Source of the DNA: Bacteroidales bacterium
GTDB taxonomy: Bacteria > Bacteroidota > Bacteroidia > Bacteroidales > UBA932
Assembly: GCA_017617495.1 (NCBI GenBank)
Contig: JAFZWD010000027.1
Span: 1 to 52,160 of the forward strand
Length of the DNA: 52,160 nt
Reading direction: 5' to 3'
Positions 8,344-18,132 of this stretch are shown one piece after another. The stretch's first letter is position 1; each line of letters begins with the position of its first letter. Made by a program: the position numbers and the translations under genes. The notes under the pieces were generated by a model that was not told where the DNA came from, did not search any database, and worked only from the letters and a program-made list of their open reading frames with translations.

Positions 8344-9600
8344 ATGTCCAACAAAAAATCCAATTTCCTTGCAATTGCGATCATGTTCTTCCTTTTCTTC
8401 ATGATCGCCTTTGTAACCAACCTCTGTTCTCCCATGGCAACGGTCGTGAAGCAGCAGTTTGGCGCTTCCGAGCTTATGGGACAGGTCGGTAACTATGCGA
8501 ACTTTATCGCTTACCTGCTGATGGGTATTCCCGCCGGTATGCTCATCGCAAAATTCGGCTACAAGAAAACAGCTCTTGCTGCAGTCGTAGTCGGTATCAT
8601 AGGTATCAGTCTCGAATTCCTCAGCGGAGAGATTGAAAGCTATGGCGTATATGTACTCGGCGCTTTCATCAGCGGCCTCTGCATGTGCATGCTCAACACC
8701 GTAGTGAATCCTATGCTCAACATCCTGGGCGGCGGCGGCAAGAAGGGCAACCAGCTCATCCAGATCGGCGGCTCGTTCAACTCCGCGGGTGCCGTTGTGG
8801 TTTACATCCTGATGGGAGCACTCGTAGGAACCGTGACCGAGGCGACAGGTATTTCGGATGTCACCCCGGCTCTCTTCCTCGCCCTCTTCATCTTCGCCCT
8901 GGCATTTGTTGTCATCCTCTTCACCAAGATTGACGAACCCGAGCAGGCCCCCGTACAGCTCAGCCTTATCGGCGGTGCACTCAAGCACAGGCATTTCGCC
9001 CTCGGCGCACTCGCCATCTTCCTTTACATGGGTCTTGAGGTCGGCACTCCTACCTATATGATTTCCTATCTCCAGAGCCCCGCAGTGGGTATCTCGATGG
9101 AGGTTGCTGCACTCATCGCCGCAGTTTACTGGTTCCTGATGTTCATCGGCCGTACCATCGGCGGTGCTATCGGCGGAAAGGTGAGCAGCCGCGCCATGGT
9201 GGGCACCGTTGCAGCAGTTGCATGCGTGCTCGTTGCGCTGGGAATCTTCCTTCCTTCCACCATTACCGTCAGCGTTCCCGGTATCGACTGGGCAAACCTT
9301 AAGGTTATCTGGGTGCCCGTTCCCGCCGGAATGGCCGCATTCCTTCTCGTAGGTCTCTGCACTTCCGTCATGTGGGGCGGCATCTACAATATGGCTGTCG
9401 AGGGTCTCGGCAAATACACCGCGGTTGCTTCCGGTATCTTTATGACAATGGTATTCGGCTGCGCAGTGATGGTTGCTATCCAGGCTGCCCTCTACGACAA
9501 GATCGGCCTCTACAGCTATGTCGTTCCTCTCGCCTGCGGCGCTTATATTCTCTTCTATGCGCTTGTCGGAAGCCGCGTAAAAAAGATCGAGGAGGCTTAG
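8344..9600 (+). CDS. MFS sugar transporter (FucP/GluP-like)
   Basis: A 418-residue major facilitator superfamily transporter with about 12 hydrophobic helices. It resembles the FHS family, which includes fucose and glucose/galactose proton symporters (FucP/GluP), with GMLIAKFGYKK in the first cytoplasmic loop region. The gene immediately downstream (3 bp gap) is a ROK family sugar kinase. The pair therefore probably imports a hexose by symport and phosphorylates it inside the cell. The specific sugar is not shown by the sequence. Its base composition is slightly less GC-rich than the flanking genes. Confidence 0.85.
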   Translation: MSNKKSNFLAIAIMFFLFFMIAFVTNLCSPMATVVKQQFGASELMGQVGNYANFIAYLLMGIPAGMLIAKFGYKKTALAAVVVGIIGISLEFLSGEIESYGVYVLGAFISGLCMCMLNTVVNPMLNILGGGGKKGNQLIQIGGSFNSAGAVVVYILMGALVGTVTEATGISDVTPALFLALFIFALAFVVILFTKIDEPEQAPVQLSLIGGALKHRHFALGALAIFLYMGLEVGTPTYMISYLQSPAVGISMEVAALIAAVYWFLMFIGRTIGGAIGGKVSSRAMVGTVAAVACVLVALGIFLPSTITVSVPGIDWANLKVIWVPVPAGMAAFLLVGLCTSVMWGGIYNMAVEGLGKYTAVASGIFMTMVFGCAVMVAIQAALYDKIGLYSYVVPLACGAYILFYALVGSRVKKIEEA

Positions 9601-9603
9601 TTT

Positions 9604-10563
9604 ATGGCTAAAGATTACGTAGTAGGAATAGACATCGGCGGTCAGAGCTGCAAGCTCGGCGTCGTCGATGCAAGGGGCGAGGTTCTCGCCCAGAGCGTCA
9701 TCAAGGCTAACGCAAGTACTGACGCACAGGTAATAGTCAACGAACTAGCCGCCGGCGTAAAGGAACTCATAGTCAAGTCCGGCAAGCAGGGGCAGATTCG
9801 CGGTATCGGTGTAGGCGCCCCCAACGGAAACTATTATACCGGATCCATCGCTTTCGCACCCAATCTTCCCTGGGCCGCTCACGGTGAGATTCATTTTGCT
9901 CAGATGCTCTCCAAGGCCTGCGGCGATATCCCTGTGTCGCTTACCAACGACGCCAATGCGGCGGCGGTGGGTGAGATGACCTACGGCGTTGCCAAGGGTA
10001 TGAAGCACTTTATAATGATAACCCTCGGTACCGGTGTCGGCAGCGGCATCGTCATCGACGGCAAGGTGCTTTACGGCTCGGACGGCTTTGCCGGCGAACT
10101 CGGACACACCCGCGCAGTGCGCCACAACGGGCGCCTCTGCAATTGCGGCAGGTCCGGCTGCCTCGAGGCATACTGCTCCGCCATCGGCGTGGCCCGCACG
10201 GCCCGCGAATGGCTGGAGGCCACCGAGGAGCCTTCGCTCCTGCGCGATGTTCAGGAAATCACTTCCAAGGACGTGTTCGAAGCGGCGGTGCAGGGCGATG
10301 CGCTCGCAAAGCGCGTTTTCGACTTCACCGGACGCATCCTCGGCGAGAGCCTGGCGGATTTCGTGCACTTCTCCGCTCCCGAGGCCATCGTGCTCTTCGG
10401 CGGACTTGCAAGGGCCAAGGAATTCCTGTATGAGCCCACGCTCAAGGCACTCAACGACAACGTGCTTCCTCTCTGGAGGGGCAAGGTCAAACTCCTGTTC
10501 TCCCAGCTCAAGGAGTCCGACGCCGCCATACTCGGTGCATCGGCACTTGCATGGGAACTTTAG
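9604..10563 (+). CDS. ROK family sugar kinase (glucokinase-like)
   Basis: A 319-residue ROK (repressor, ORF, kinase) family sugar kinase without a DNA-binding domain. It has the phosphate-binding motif GIDIGGQS at 9-16, the catalytic region TNDANAAAVGE, the glycine-rich adenosine-site loop GTGVGSG, the sequence GFAGELGH, and the zinc-binding CNCGRSGCLEAYC motif near 179-191. It transfers phosphate from ATP to a hexose, most likely glucose. It directly follows the sugar transporter, so uptake and first phosphorylation are probably coupled. Glucokinase is the best guess; N-acetylmannosamine or allose kinases share the same motifs. Confidence 0.88.
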   Translation: MAKDYVVGIDIGGQSCKLGVVDARGEVLAQSVIKANASTDAQVIVNELAAGVKELIVKSGKQGQIRGIGVGAPNGNYYTGSIAFAPNLPWAAHGEIHFAQMLSKACGDIPVSLTNDANAAAVGEMTYGVAKGMKHFIMITLGTGVGSGIVIDGKVLYGSDGFAGELGHTRAVRHNGRLCNCGRSGCLEAYCSAIGVARTAREWLEATEEPSLLRDVQEITSKDVFEAAVQGDALAKRVFDFTGRILGESLADFVHFSAPEAIVLFGGLARAKEFLYEPTLKALNDNVLPLWRGKVKLLFSQLKESDAAILGASALAWEL

Positions 10564-10587
10564 AAACTTATTAACTATTTAATAATT

Positions 10588-11376
10588 ATGAAGACAAAGA
10601 AATTTTTTGCTGCCATCCTTATCGGACTTGTAGCATTTGCCTGCACTCCCAAGGCGGAGGAACAGGCAGCAGAGGCCCCTGCAGAGGGCGCCGAAGAGCA
10701 GGTTGAAGCACCCGCTCCCGAAAAGAAGATCACCAAGGCCATGATCGACTCCGTCGCTTACCTCGTCGGTGTCAATTTCGGTTCCTTCATCAAGGGTTAC
10801 GATTTCGGCGACCTGCCTTACAGCAAGGTCAAGAAGGGTATGAGCGACTTCCTCAAGGCAAAGGGCAACCCCCGCGACGAGGAGTTCAGCAAGCAGTTCA
10901 AGATTGCTCCCGAGGAGATGAACACTCTCTTCAACGAATATCTTGAGCTCCGCCGCAACGCGAAACTCGCCGACAACAAGGCCAGGGAGGAGAAGTTCCT
11001 CGAGAAGAACAAGAAGAAGGCCGGCGTCGTGGAGACCGAGACCGGACTCCAGTACAAGATTATCGAGCCCGGTACCGACAAGAAGGCTGTCAGCGTAAAG
11101 GATACCGTTTGGGTACTTTACGAAGGCAAGACCCTTGACGGCGAGGTGTTCGATTCCGCAAAGGACGAGCCCGTGCGCTTCATCCTCAACCGTGTCATCA
11201 GGGCATGGGGCGAGGGCCTGCAGCTGGTTGGCGAAGGCGGCGAGATCGAGCTCTACTGCCCCGCGGCTCTCGCATACGGCGAGCGTGGCAACCAGGGCAT
11301 CGATCCTAACGCCACCCTCATCTTCAACATCAAGGTTGACCGCGTAAGCAACTTTGTTGAAAAAGAGGAGGAGTAA
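10588..11376 (+). CDS. FKBP-type peptidyl-prolyl isomerase lipoprotein
   Basis: A 262-residue exported lipoprotein with an N-terminal signal ending AFAC (Cys19), then an alanine/glutamate-rich linker. An FKBP_N dimerisation-type helical domain (about 50-145) is followed by a C-terminal FKBP domain (about 150-255), with VWVLYEGKTLDGEVFDS and the active-site loop LAYGERG. It probably acts as a periplasmic prolyl isomerase and chaperone, like FkpA and Mip. The normal FKBP phrase VxYxGxLxDGxxFDSS is well kept. The stop is followed by a hairpin terminator. Confidence 0.88.
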   Translation: MKTKKFFAAILIGLVAFACTPKAEEQAAEAPAEGAEEQVEAPAPEKKITKAMIDSVAYLVGVNFGSFIKGYDFGDLPYSKVKKGMSDFLKAKGNPRDEEFSKQFKIAPEEMNTLFNEYLELRRNAKLADNKAREEKFLEKNKKKAGVVETETGLQYKIIEPGTDKKAVSVKDTVWVLYEGKTLDGEVFDSAKDEPVRFILNRVIRAWGEGLQLVGEGGEIELYCPAALAYGERGNQGIDPNATLIFNIKVDRVSNFVEKEEE

Positions 11377-11420
11377 TCCACCCGTTTTTGCTAAATATCT
11401 GGCTTTCAGCCAGTTGTTGA

Positions 11421-11458
11421 AAATCGATGCTCCGTTTTGGAGCATCGATTTCTCGTAA
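11421..11458 (+). terminator. Hairpin terminator after the FKBP gene
   Basis: AAATCGATGCTCC (11421-11433) and GGAGCATCGATTT (11439-11451) form a perfect 13-bp stem with a 5-base loop. The T-run after it is short, so termination may be partial. Confidence 0.7.
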
Positions 11459-11477
11459 AATATTGATAATAAACCAC

Positions 11478-11507
11478 TTGATAAAAACGCAAAAATTGCT
11501 AACTTTG
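11478..11507 (+). promoter_or_regulatory. Bacteroidetes promoter for the FGE-like gene
   Basis: TTG (11478-11480), a 19-base spacer and TAACTTTG (11500-11507) match the -33/-7 consensus. The start codon at 11513 is only 5 nt downstream, which predicts a leaderless or nearly leaderless mRNA. Confidence 0.7.
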
Positions 11508-11512
11508 TAGTT

Positions 11513-12409
11513 ATGAAAAGGTTAATTATATGTTTGCTGGGTGCGGCGCTAGGCGCAGCAGCGCTGGCGCAGCCGAAAGAGATAACCGTAAAGGCTGGCG
11601 ATATCGTCATCGAAATGGTTCGCATCGAGCCCGGCTCGGTGACGGTAGGGGATTCCACTTACACGGTGGACGCTCCGTTCTACATTGCCAAGAACATGGT
11701 CAAGTGGGGTGAGTGGTTCGATGTATGCGGCCATGGGACCCTTACCAAACCATTGGGAAAGGTCAGGGAGTATCCCGTACCTATGGATTATATTTCCAGG
11801 GACAAATGGACCGGAAAGCTGAAACCCGACGAAAACCACAGCAAGTATGTGGAACCGTTCGCGTACTGGATAAAAGCTCACGGCGGACAGATTCTCCGCC
11901 TGCCCACGCTTGCGGAATGGATGGTTGCCTGCGGTCCGGTGCCTGCCGCTGAAGATCTGGACAGAATCGCCTGGATTGACGGTGCAAGGCACGGCGTCGG
12001 GGAGAAAGAACCCAATGTCAACGGGGTGTACGATATAGTCGGCGGCAGGACCGAGATGGTGGAAGTGCCCGGAGACGGCTTCAGGTATATCGGCGGGCTG
12101 CCGCTGGTTGCCGCAAGGAAGCAGGCCCTCAAGAATCCCGAACTCCTCTATATGATCCGCAAGCAGCCGATGGACAACATGTGGGCCCCTTCCTTCCGGC
12201 TTGTTCTGCACGAAGAATCCGCAACGGCCCCGGCCGGTATTAAGCCGGAGGCTGCGCCTGCGCAGAATGCCGGACAGGCCGCCCCTGCCGCATCCCCCGA
12301 TGCCACGGCAATAAAAATCGCCCGCCAGATGCTCGCAAAGGGCATCGCCGACGAGACCATTGCCGAGTGCACCGGTCTTTCCCTGGAAGTAATCGCTGCG
12401 CTTAAATAG
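11513..12409 (+). CDS. Secreted formylglycine-generating-enzyme-like (SUMF1) protein with an unusual C-terminal tail
   Basis: A 298-residue protein with a Sec signal peptide (cleavage likely after ALA at about residue 19). Residues 20-235 resemble the FGE-sulfatase/SUMF1 fold: a start like MVRIEPGSVTVG, a middle LPTLAEWMVACG (usually LPTEAEWE) and NVNGVYDIVGGRTEMV (usually N-x-x-GLYDMxGNVWEW). The catalytic cysteine pair of true formylglycine enzymes is not apparent, so it is probably not an active FGE. After an Ala/Pro linker the last 35 residues (ending ETIAECTGLSLEVIAALK) resemble the short helical tail of Rpn-type PD-(D/E)XK proteins. It is the last gene before the CRISPR island. Confidence 0.55.
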   Translation: MKRLIICLLGAALGAAALAQPKEITVKAGDIVIEMVRIEPGSVTVGDSTYTVDAPFYIAKNMVKWGEWFDVCGHGTLTKPLGKVREYPVPMDYISRDKWTGKLKPDENHSKYVEPFAYWIKAHGGQILRLPTLAEWMVACGPVPAAEDLDRIAWIDGARHGVGEKEPNVNGVYDIVGGRTEMVEVPGDGFRYIGGLPLVAARKQALKNPELLYMIRKQPMDNMWAPSFRLVLHEESATAPAGIKPEAAPAQNAGQAAPAASPDATAIKIARQMLAKGIADETIAECTGLSLEVIAALK

Positions 12410-12418
12410 GAACCAAGA

Positions 12419-12527
12419 GCGTAAACGCTAATAGCTTGATTATCAGTTAAATATTAAAAATCTCCTCGGAATATTTCTGAGGAGATTTTTGATAAAGTGC
12501 TATGAATCAATAGTTTGGCGTTTACGC
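12419..12527. repeat. Inverted repeat GCGTAAACGC / GCGTTTACGC around a terminator
   Basis: GCGTAAACGC at 12419-12428 and its reverse complement at 12518-12527 flank the hairpin at 12456-12490. It marks the left edge of the AT-rich CRISPR island. Its function is unknown. Confidence 0.5.
12456..12490. terminator. Bidirectional hairpin terminator
   Basis: AAAAATCTCCTC (12456-12467) and GAGGAGATTTTT (12479-12490) form a perfect 12-bp stem with an 11-base loop and T-tracts in both directions. It ends the FGE-like transcript and would also stop leftward transcripts coming from the tracrRNA side. Confidence 0.85.
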
Positions 12528-12561
12528 GATTGAGCTGTATCCTCAAACGTAACCAATAATT

Positions 12562-12593
12562 TTTGCAATAAACGAACGCAATTCCTATATTTA
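12562..12593 (+). promoter_or_regulatory. Candidate cas9 operon promoter
   Basis: TTTG (12562-12565), a 20-base spacer and TATATTTA (12586-12593, one mismatch to TAnnTTTG) form the best plus-strand promoter upstream of cas9. A start near 12599 would give a 5' leader of about 140 nt that is antisense to the whole tracrRNA gene. Confidence 0.5.
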
Positions 12594-12627
12594 TGGCAGT
12601 GATTGGTATTGAAAGCCTGGTAAACAG

Positions 12628-12698
12628 AAAAAGCGAGTCTTTCAACCCGCTTTAAATGTTTTCACAACGGAATAATCCTTATTGTGAATTGCTTTCGA
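12628..12698 (-). ncRNA. tracrRNA of the type II-C CRISPR system
   Basis: The gene is read on the minus strand, divergent from cas9. An 18-nt anti-repeat (12699-12682) is identical to the plus-strand form of the CRISPR repeat and so can pair with crRNA. A nineteenth position would be a G-U wobble. Next comes a small GGA-loop-TCC stem (the nexus region, about 12679-12670), then TTGTGAAAACATT. The RNA ends in a 10-bp hairpin with a GAAA loop (12653-12630) followed by a U-run to 12628, a rho-independent terminator. A TATCTTTG box at 12711-12704 puts the start at about 12698, just at the anti-repeat, so the RNA should be about 71 nt. Both ends are inferred from sequence. Confidence 0.88.
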
Positions 12699-12703
12699 TA
12701 CAG

Positions 12704-12734
12704 CAAAGATAATGAATTATTGGAAGAAACGAAA
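12704..12734 (-). promoter_or_regulatory. tracrRNA promoter
   Basis: On the minus strand, TTTC (12734-12731), a 19-base spacer and TATCTTTG (12711-12704). The -7 octamer is identical to the one inside each CRISPR repeat. The promoter overlaps the last bases before the cas9 start codon at 12740. Confidence 0.65.
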
Positions 12735-12739
12735 GAAAT

Positions 12740-15700
12740 ATGAAAAAAGTACTCGGACTTGATCTCGGAACAACCAGCATTGGATGGGCATTGGTTAATC
12801 AGGCCGAAACCCCGGAAGAGAAGTCTTCAATCATTCGTGCAGGAGTTCGCGTGAATCCACTCTCTGTAGATGAAAAGGATTGCTTTGAGAAAGGAAAGGA
12901 TGTTGCCACGAACTCCGACAGAAGGTTGAAACGTTCTATGAGGAGGAACCTCCAGCGGTACAAATTAAGGAGGGAAAACCTAATCGCGCTTCTAAAAGAA
13001 AAAGGATGGATTGACGATTTGACAGTGCTCGCTGAATCAGGAATAGGTACTACTTTCGAGACCTACGCATTAAGAGCAAAGGCTCCAGTAGAAGAAATAA
13101 GTCTGTCTGATCTTGCCAGAGTGCTCTTGATGATCAATAAAAAACGAGGATACAAGAGCAGTCGAAAAATTAAAAGTGGAGAGGATGGTAAACTGTTCGA
13201 TGGCATAGCAGTAGCCAAAGAGCTTGCCGCGAGAGCAATTACGCCTGGGCAATATTCCTTGGAATTGTTAAAACAGGGTAAGAAGTACCTCCCTGATTTT
13301 TATACTTCGGATTTGCAAGACGAGTTAAGACGGATTTGCGGTTTTCAAAAACAGTATTACCCCGAGTTTCTCACCGCGGAGTTTATTGAAAGTATTAGGG
13401 GTAAAGGCAGGAACGAGATTGCCAAGTTGATTAAAGACAAATATGCAGTTCTCACTGCTGACAACAAGGGGAAGAATAAGAAAATACAAGCATTTACGTG
13501 GAGAACGAATGCACTGACAACCAGGCTGGGTATTGAAGAACTGGCGTACGTTATTGCTGATATTTGCGGCGCAATAAAGAATTCCTCCGGTTATCTGGGA
13601 GCAATAAGTAATCGAAGCAAGGAGCTACAGTTCAACAACGAGACAGTCGGTCAGTATTTGTACCGTCAAATCAAAGAGCATCCGGGACAGAGCATCAAGA
13701 ATACCACCTTCTATCGCCAGGACTATATAGATGAATTTGAAACGATATGGGAAAAGCAGAGTGCCTATCATAAAGAGCTTACTCCAGAGTTGAAGAAAGC
13801 CGTTAGAGATGAAGTCATCTTCTTTCAAAGAAGGTTAAAATCCCAAAAGGCACTTATTAGCAACTGTGAATTTGAAAAGCATCATAAAGCAGCCCCGAAG
13901 TCTTCCCTTTTGTTCCAGGAGTTCAGGACCTGGCAGATACTAAACAATGTTGTGGTGATTGACAAAGAATCCGGGGAGCAACGCCTGTTGTCTTTGGATG
14001 AAATGAATAGCTTGGCCTCTGAACTCTTCGTCAAAGGAAAACTGTCGTCAACAGAGGCTTTAAAAATTCTATTTAAGAGAGCCAAAGGTTACGAACTGAA
14101 CTATAAGTCCCTTGAAGGGAACACGACAGTTGAAGCAATTGCGGAAAAATTACTCGAGATTATCAACGTTGAGGATGACAGGGATTATGTCTTGACGAAG
14201 ATGACCGCCGAGGACGTATTACACGTTATAGCCACCACTTTCAAGAAATTAGGTTATAACGAACATATTATGGAGGAGCCGACGCTATCAATACTTTGGC
14301 ATCTCCTATATTCTTATGAGGGAGATAATTCTAGAACCGGAGAAGACGGGCTCATCAGAAAACTGGTTGAAATATGCAAAATTCCTAAAGAATATGCCGC
14401 GCTCCTGGCAGACATAAGTTTTGAAGATGATTATGGCTCATTGAGCAGCAGGGCTATGCGAAAGATTCTCCCATATCTGAAAGAGGGTAACACTTACGAT
14501 AAGGCCTGCTTTTATGCTGGCTATAACCACTCCCATTCAGAGACAACAGAAGAGAGAGAGAACAAGGAATTGAAAGACAGGCTGGATATTCTACCCAAAA
14601 ACAGCCTCAGAAATCCTGTGGTGGAGAAAATTATCAATCAGATGATAAATGTTGTTAATGCGGTATCTGAGTGTTATGGCAAGCCCGATGAAATAAATAT
14701 AGAACTGGCCAGATCGTTAAAGGATAACAAACAAAAGAGAGCAAAACGATACGAGGAGAATCAAGCTGCTGAAAAAGAAAATAAAAGAATAAGCGATTTG
14801 CTTAAGTCTGATTTCGGCTTTACCTATGTGAGAAAGTCAGATATTGAAAGATATCGGTTGTATGAAGAACTCAAACCACGAGGGTACAAAACGTTATACT
14901 CGGGCCAGTATATTCCAAGGGAAAAACTCTTCTCAAAAGAGATTGATATAGAGCACATCATTCCTCAGTCCGTACTTTTCAATGACTCATTTTCCAATAA
15001 AACATTGGAGTATAGAGCTGTGAATATAGAGAAAGCAGATGCTACCGCTCGAGACTATGTGGCTCTTAAGTACGGTGATGACCATCTTGCAGAGTATAAG
15101 GCAGACATTAATGACCTTCGAAATAACGGTTCAATCAGTTGGACAAAGGCAGCAAATCTCTGGATGAGAAAGGAAGATCTTCCGGAAGATTTTCTTGAAA
15201 GGGATTTGACGATGTCTGGCTATATCGCCAAAAAGGCCAAGGATGTTTTAAACTCTTACGTACGCGTCGTTCTGCCTACCAGTGGTAAGGTTACTTCCCG
15301 CTTGAGAGAAGACTGGCAGTTGGTTGATGTGATGAAAGAAATCAACATGCCAAAATATGATAAGTTAGGTATGACATTCGTGGATAATGGTTCGGAAGGG
15401 CACCCTGTCAAACGAATCAAAGATTGGAGTAAGCGTAATGATCACCGCCATCACGCGATGGATGCCTTGACGATTGCATTTACGCGGCCATCTCATATTC
15501 AGTACCTCAACCATATGAGCGCCAAAGACGACAAGAGTTCGGCCGTATATGGCATTATGGTAAAAGAAACCATAAGAACAAATAATGGCAGGATCTTCCT
15601 TCCTCCGATGCCATTGGATGAGTTGAGGGCCGCCTTCCGCAAAGAATTGGAATCAGTGTTGGTATCCATCAAAGCTAAGAACAAGGTGGTCACCAGGAAT

Positions 15701-16772
15701 GTTAACAAGTCCCGCAAAAGCGGCGGATATAATACTCGGATTGAGTTGACGCCGAGGGGGGCCTTGCATAAAGAAACCATTTATGGTAGCAGAATGATTC
15801 CAATCAGGGTTGAAATACCTGTGGGCGCCAAGTTGACAGAAGATATTATTGCTACTGTAGCCAAGAAGTCTGAGCGTGAAGCACTGGCGGCAAGGTTGGC
15901 TGCTTTCGGAGGAGATCCGAAGAAGGCTTTTACCGGAAAGAACTCCATAGAAAACAATCCAATCTTTGTTGATGCAATTCATTCAAAACAGATTGGACCA
16001 AAGGTGGCGTGCATAGAATACAAGCAGGTATACAGTATTCGGAAGGCAATCGACCCCTCCCTTAATGTGGAGAAAGTCCTGGATAAGAGAATAAAGGAAC
16101 TATTGCAGGCGCGTCTGGAAGAACACGGCGGGAATACTGCAAAAGCTTTCTCCAACCTTGATGAGAATCCAATCTGGCTGAACAGGGATAAGGGAATAGC
16201 AATCAAGACGGTTACCATTGCGGAGAATTTCGAAGAATTACAACCGTTGCATGAAAAACACGATAATCTGGGTCGCTTGATAACGGATGCTGATGGAAAC
16301 AAAATGCCAACGGATTATGTCAATCTCCGCAATAATCATCATGTCGCTATCTATGAGGATAGTGAAGGGAATTATCATGAGAAGGTCGTTTCTTTCTTTG
16401 AGGCGCTTGAACGAATCTCTGCGGGTCTTAGGCCGGTTGACAAAGACTGGAAGAGGGATGAGGGCTATAAGTTTGTCTTCAGTTTGAAGATTAATGAAAT
16501 GTTCGTATTTCCAAACGAAGAATTGGGGTTCTATCCTAAAGAGATTGATTTAATGAATCCTGAAAATTATCCGGCAATAAGCCCGAATTTGTTTAGGGTT
16601 CAAAAGCTGACGAGCGGCATCTACACGTTCCGACATCATCTGGAGACAGTATTAAACGACGATAAACAGTTGCAAGGGACTGCATGGAAAAGGGTATCCA
16701 GTATGAATAATCTTAAAACAGTTGTCAAGGTTCGAGTGAACCATATTGGCGAAATAGTTGCCGTAGGAGAGT

Positions 16773-16780
<8 letters not shown>
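12740..16780 (+). CDS. cas9: CRISPR-associated endonuclease Cas9, type II-C
   Basis: A 1346-residue RNA-guided DNA endonuclease. The RuvC-I motif is at the N-terminus with Asp8 (GLDLGTTSIGWAL). The arginine-rich bridge helix is at about 61-80. RuvC-II has Glu655 (NIELARS), the HNH catalytic histidine is His739 (DIEHIIPQS), and RuvC-III has His905 and Asp908 (HHAMDAL). All expected catalytic residues are present, so the protein looks intact. The size is near that of other Bacteroidetes type II-C Cas9 proteins. It works with crRNA and the tracrRNA encoded just upstream on the other strand. Its stop overlaps cas1 by 8 bp. The gene is clearly less GC-rich than the housekeeping genes around it, which suggests acquisition by transfer. 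The PAM cannot be deduced here. Confidence 0.98.
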
Positions 16781-18031
<1,251 letters not shown>

Positions 18032-18050
18032 AAAATGGTTTGATAACTGA

Positions 18051-18080
18051 AAATCCCGAGCCGAAGCCCGGGATTTTTTT
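18051..18080. terminator. Terminator between cas2 and the CRISPR array
   Basis: AAATCCCG (18051-18058) pairs with CGGGATTT (18069-18076) and seven T follow on the plus strand. The reverse strand also has a short T-run, so it may stop leftward array transcripts as well as the cas operon. Confidence 0.88.
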
Positions 18081-18132
18081 ATCTTTGAGAAGCTGCTTAA
18101 GTTATTGATATCGAGCCATTTTCGCATAATGT
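18081..18132. other. Presumed leader/acquisition-end flank of the CRISPR array
   Basis: These 52 bp between the cas2 terminator and the first repeat are AT-rich and hold no gene. The repeat here is intact, while the opposite end carries a degenerate repeat. By the usual rule the intact end next to this flank is where new spacers enter. Confidence 0.5.

Noticed and set aside
12593-12655. A 20-codon open frame (MAVIGIESLVNRK...) starting at the end of the candidate cas9 promoter
   Set aside because: It is very short, starts inside the -7 box, and lies over the tracrRNA terminator; the sequence is explained by the RNA gene on the other strand.
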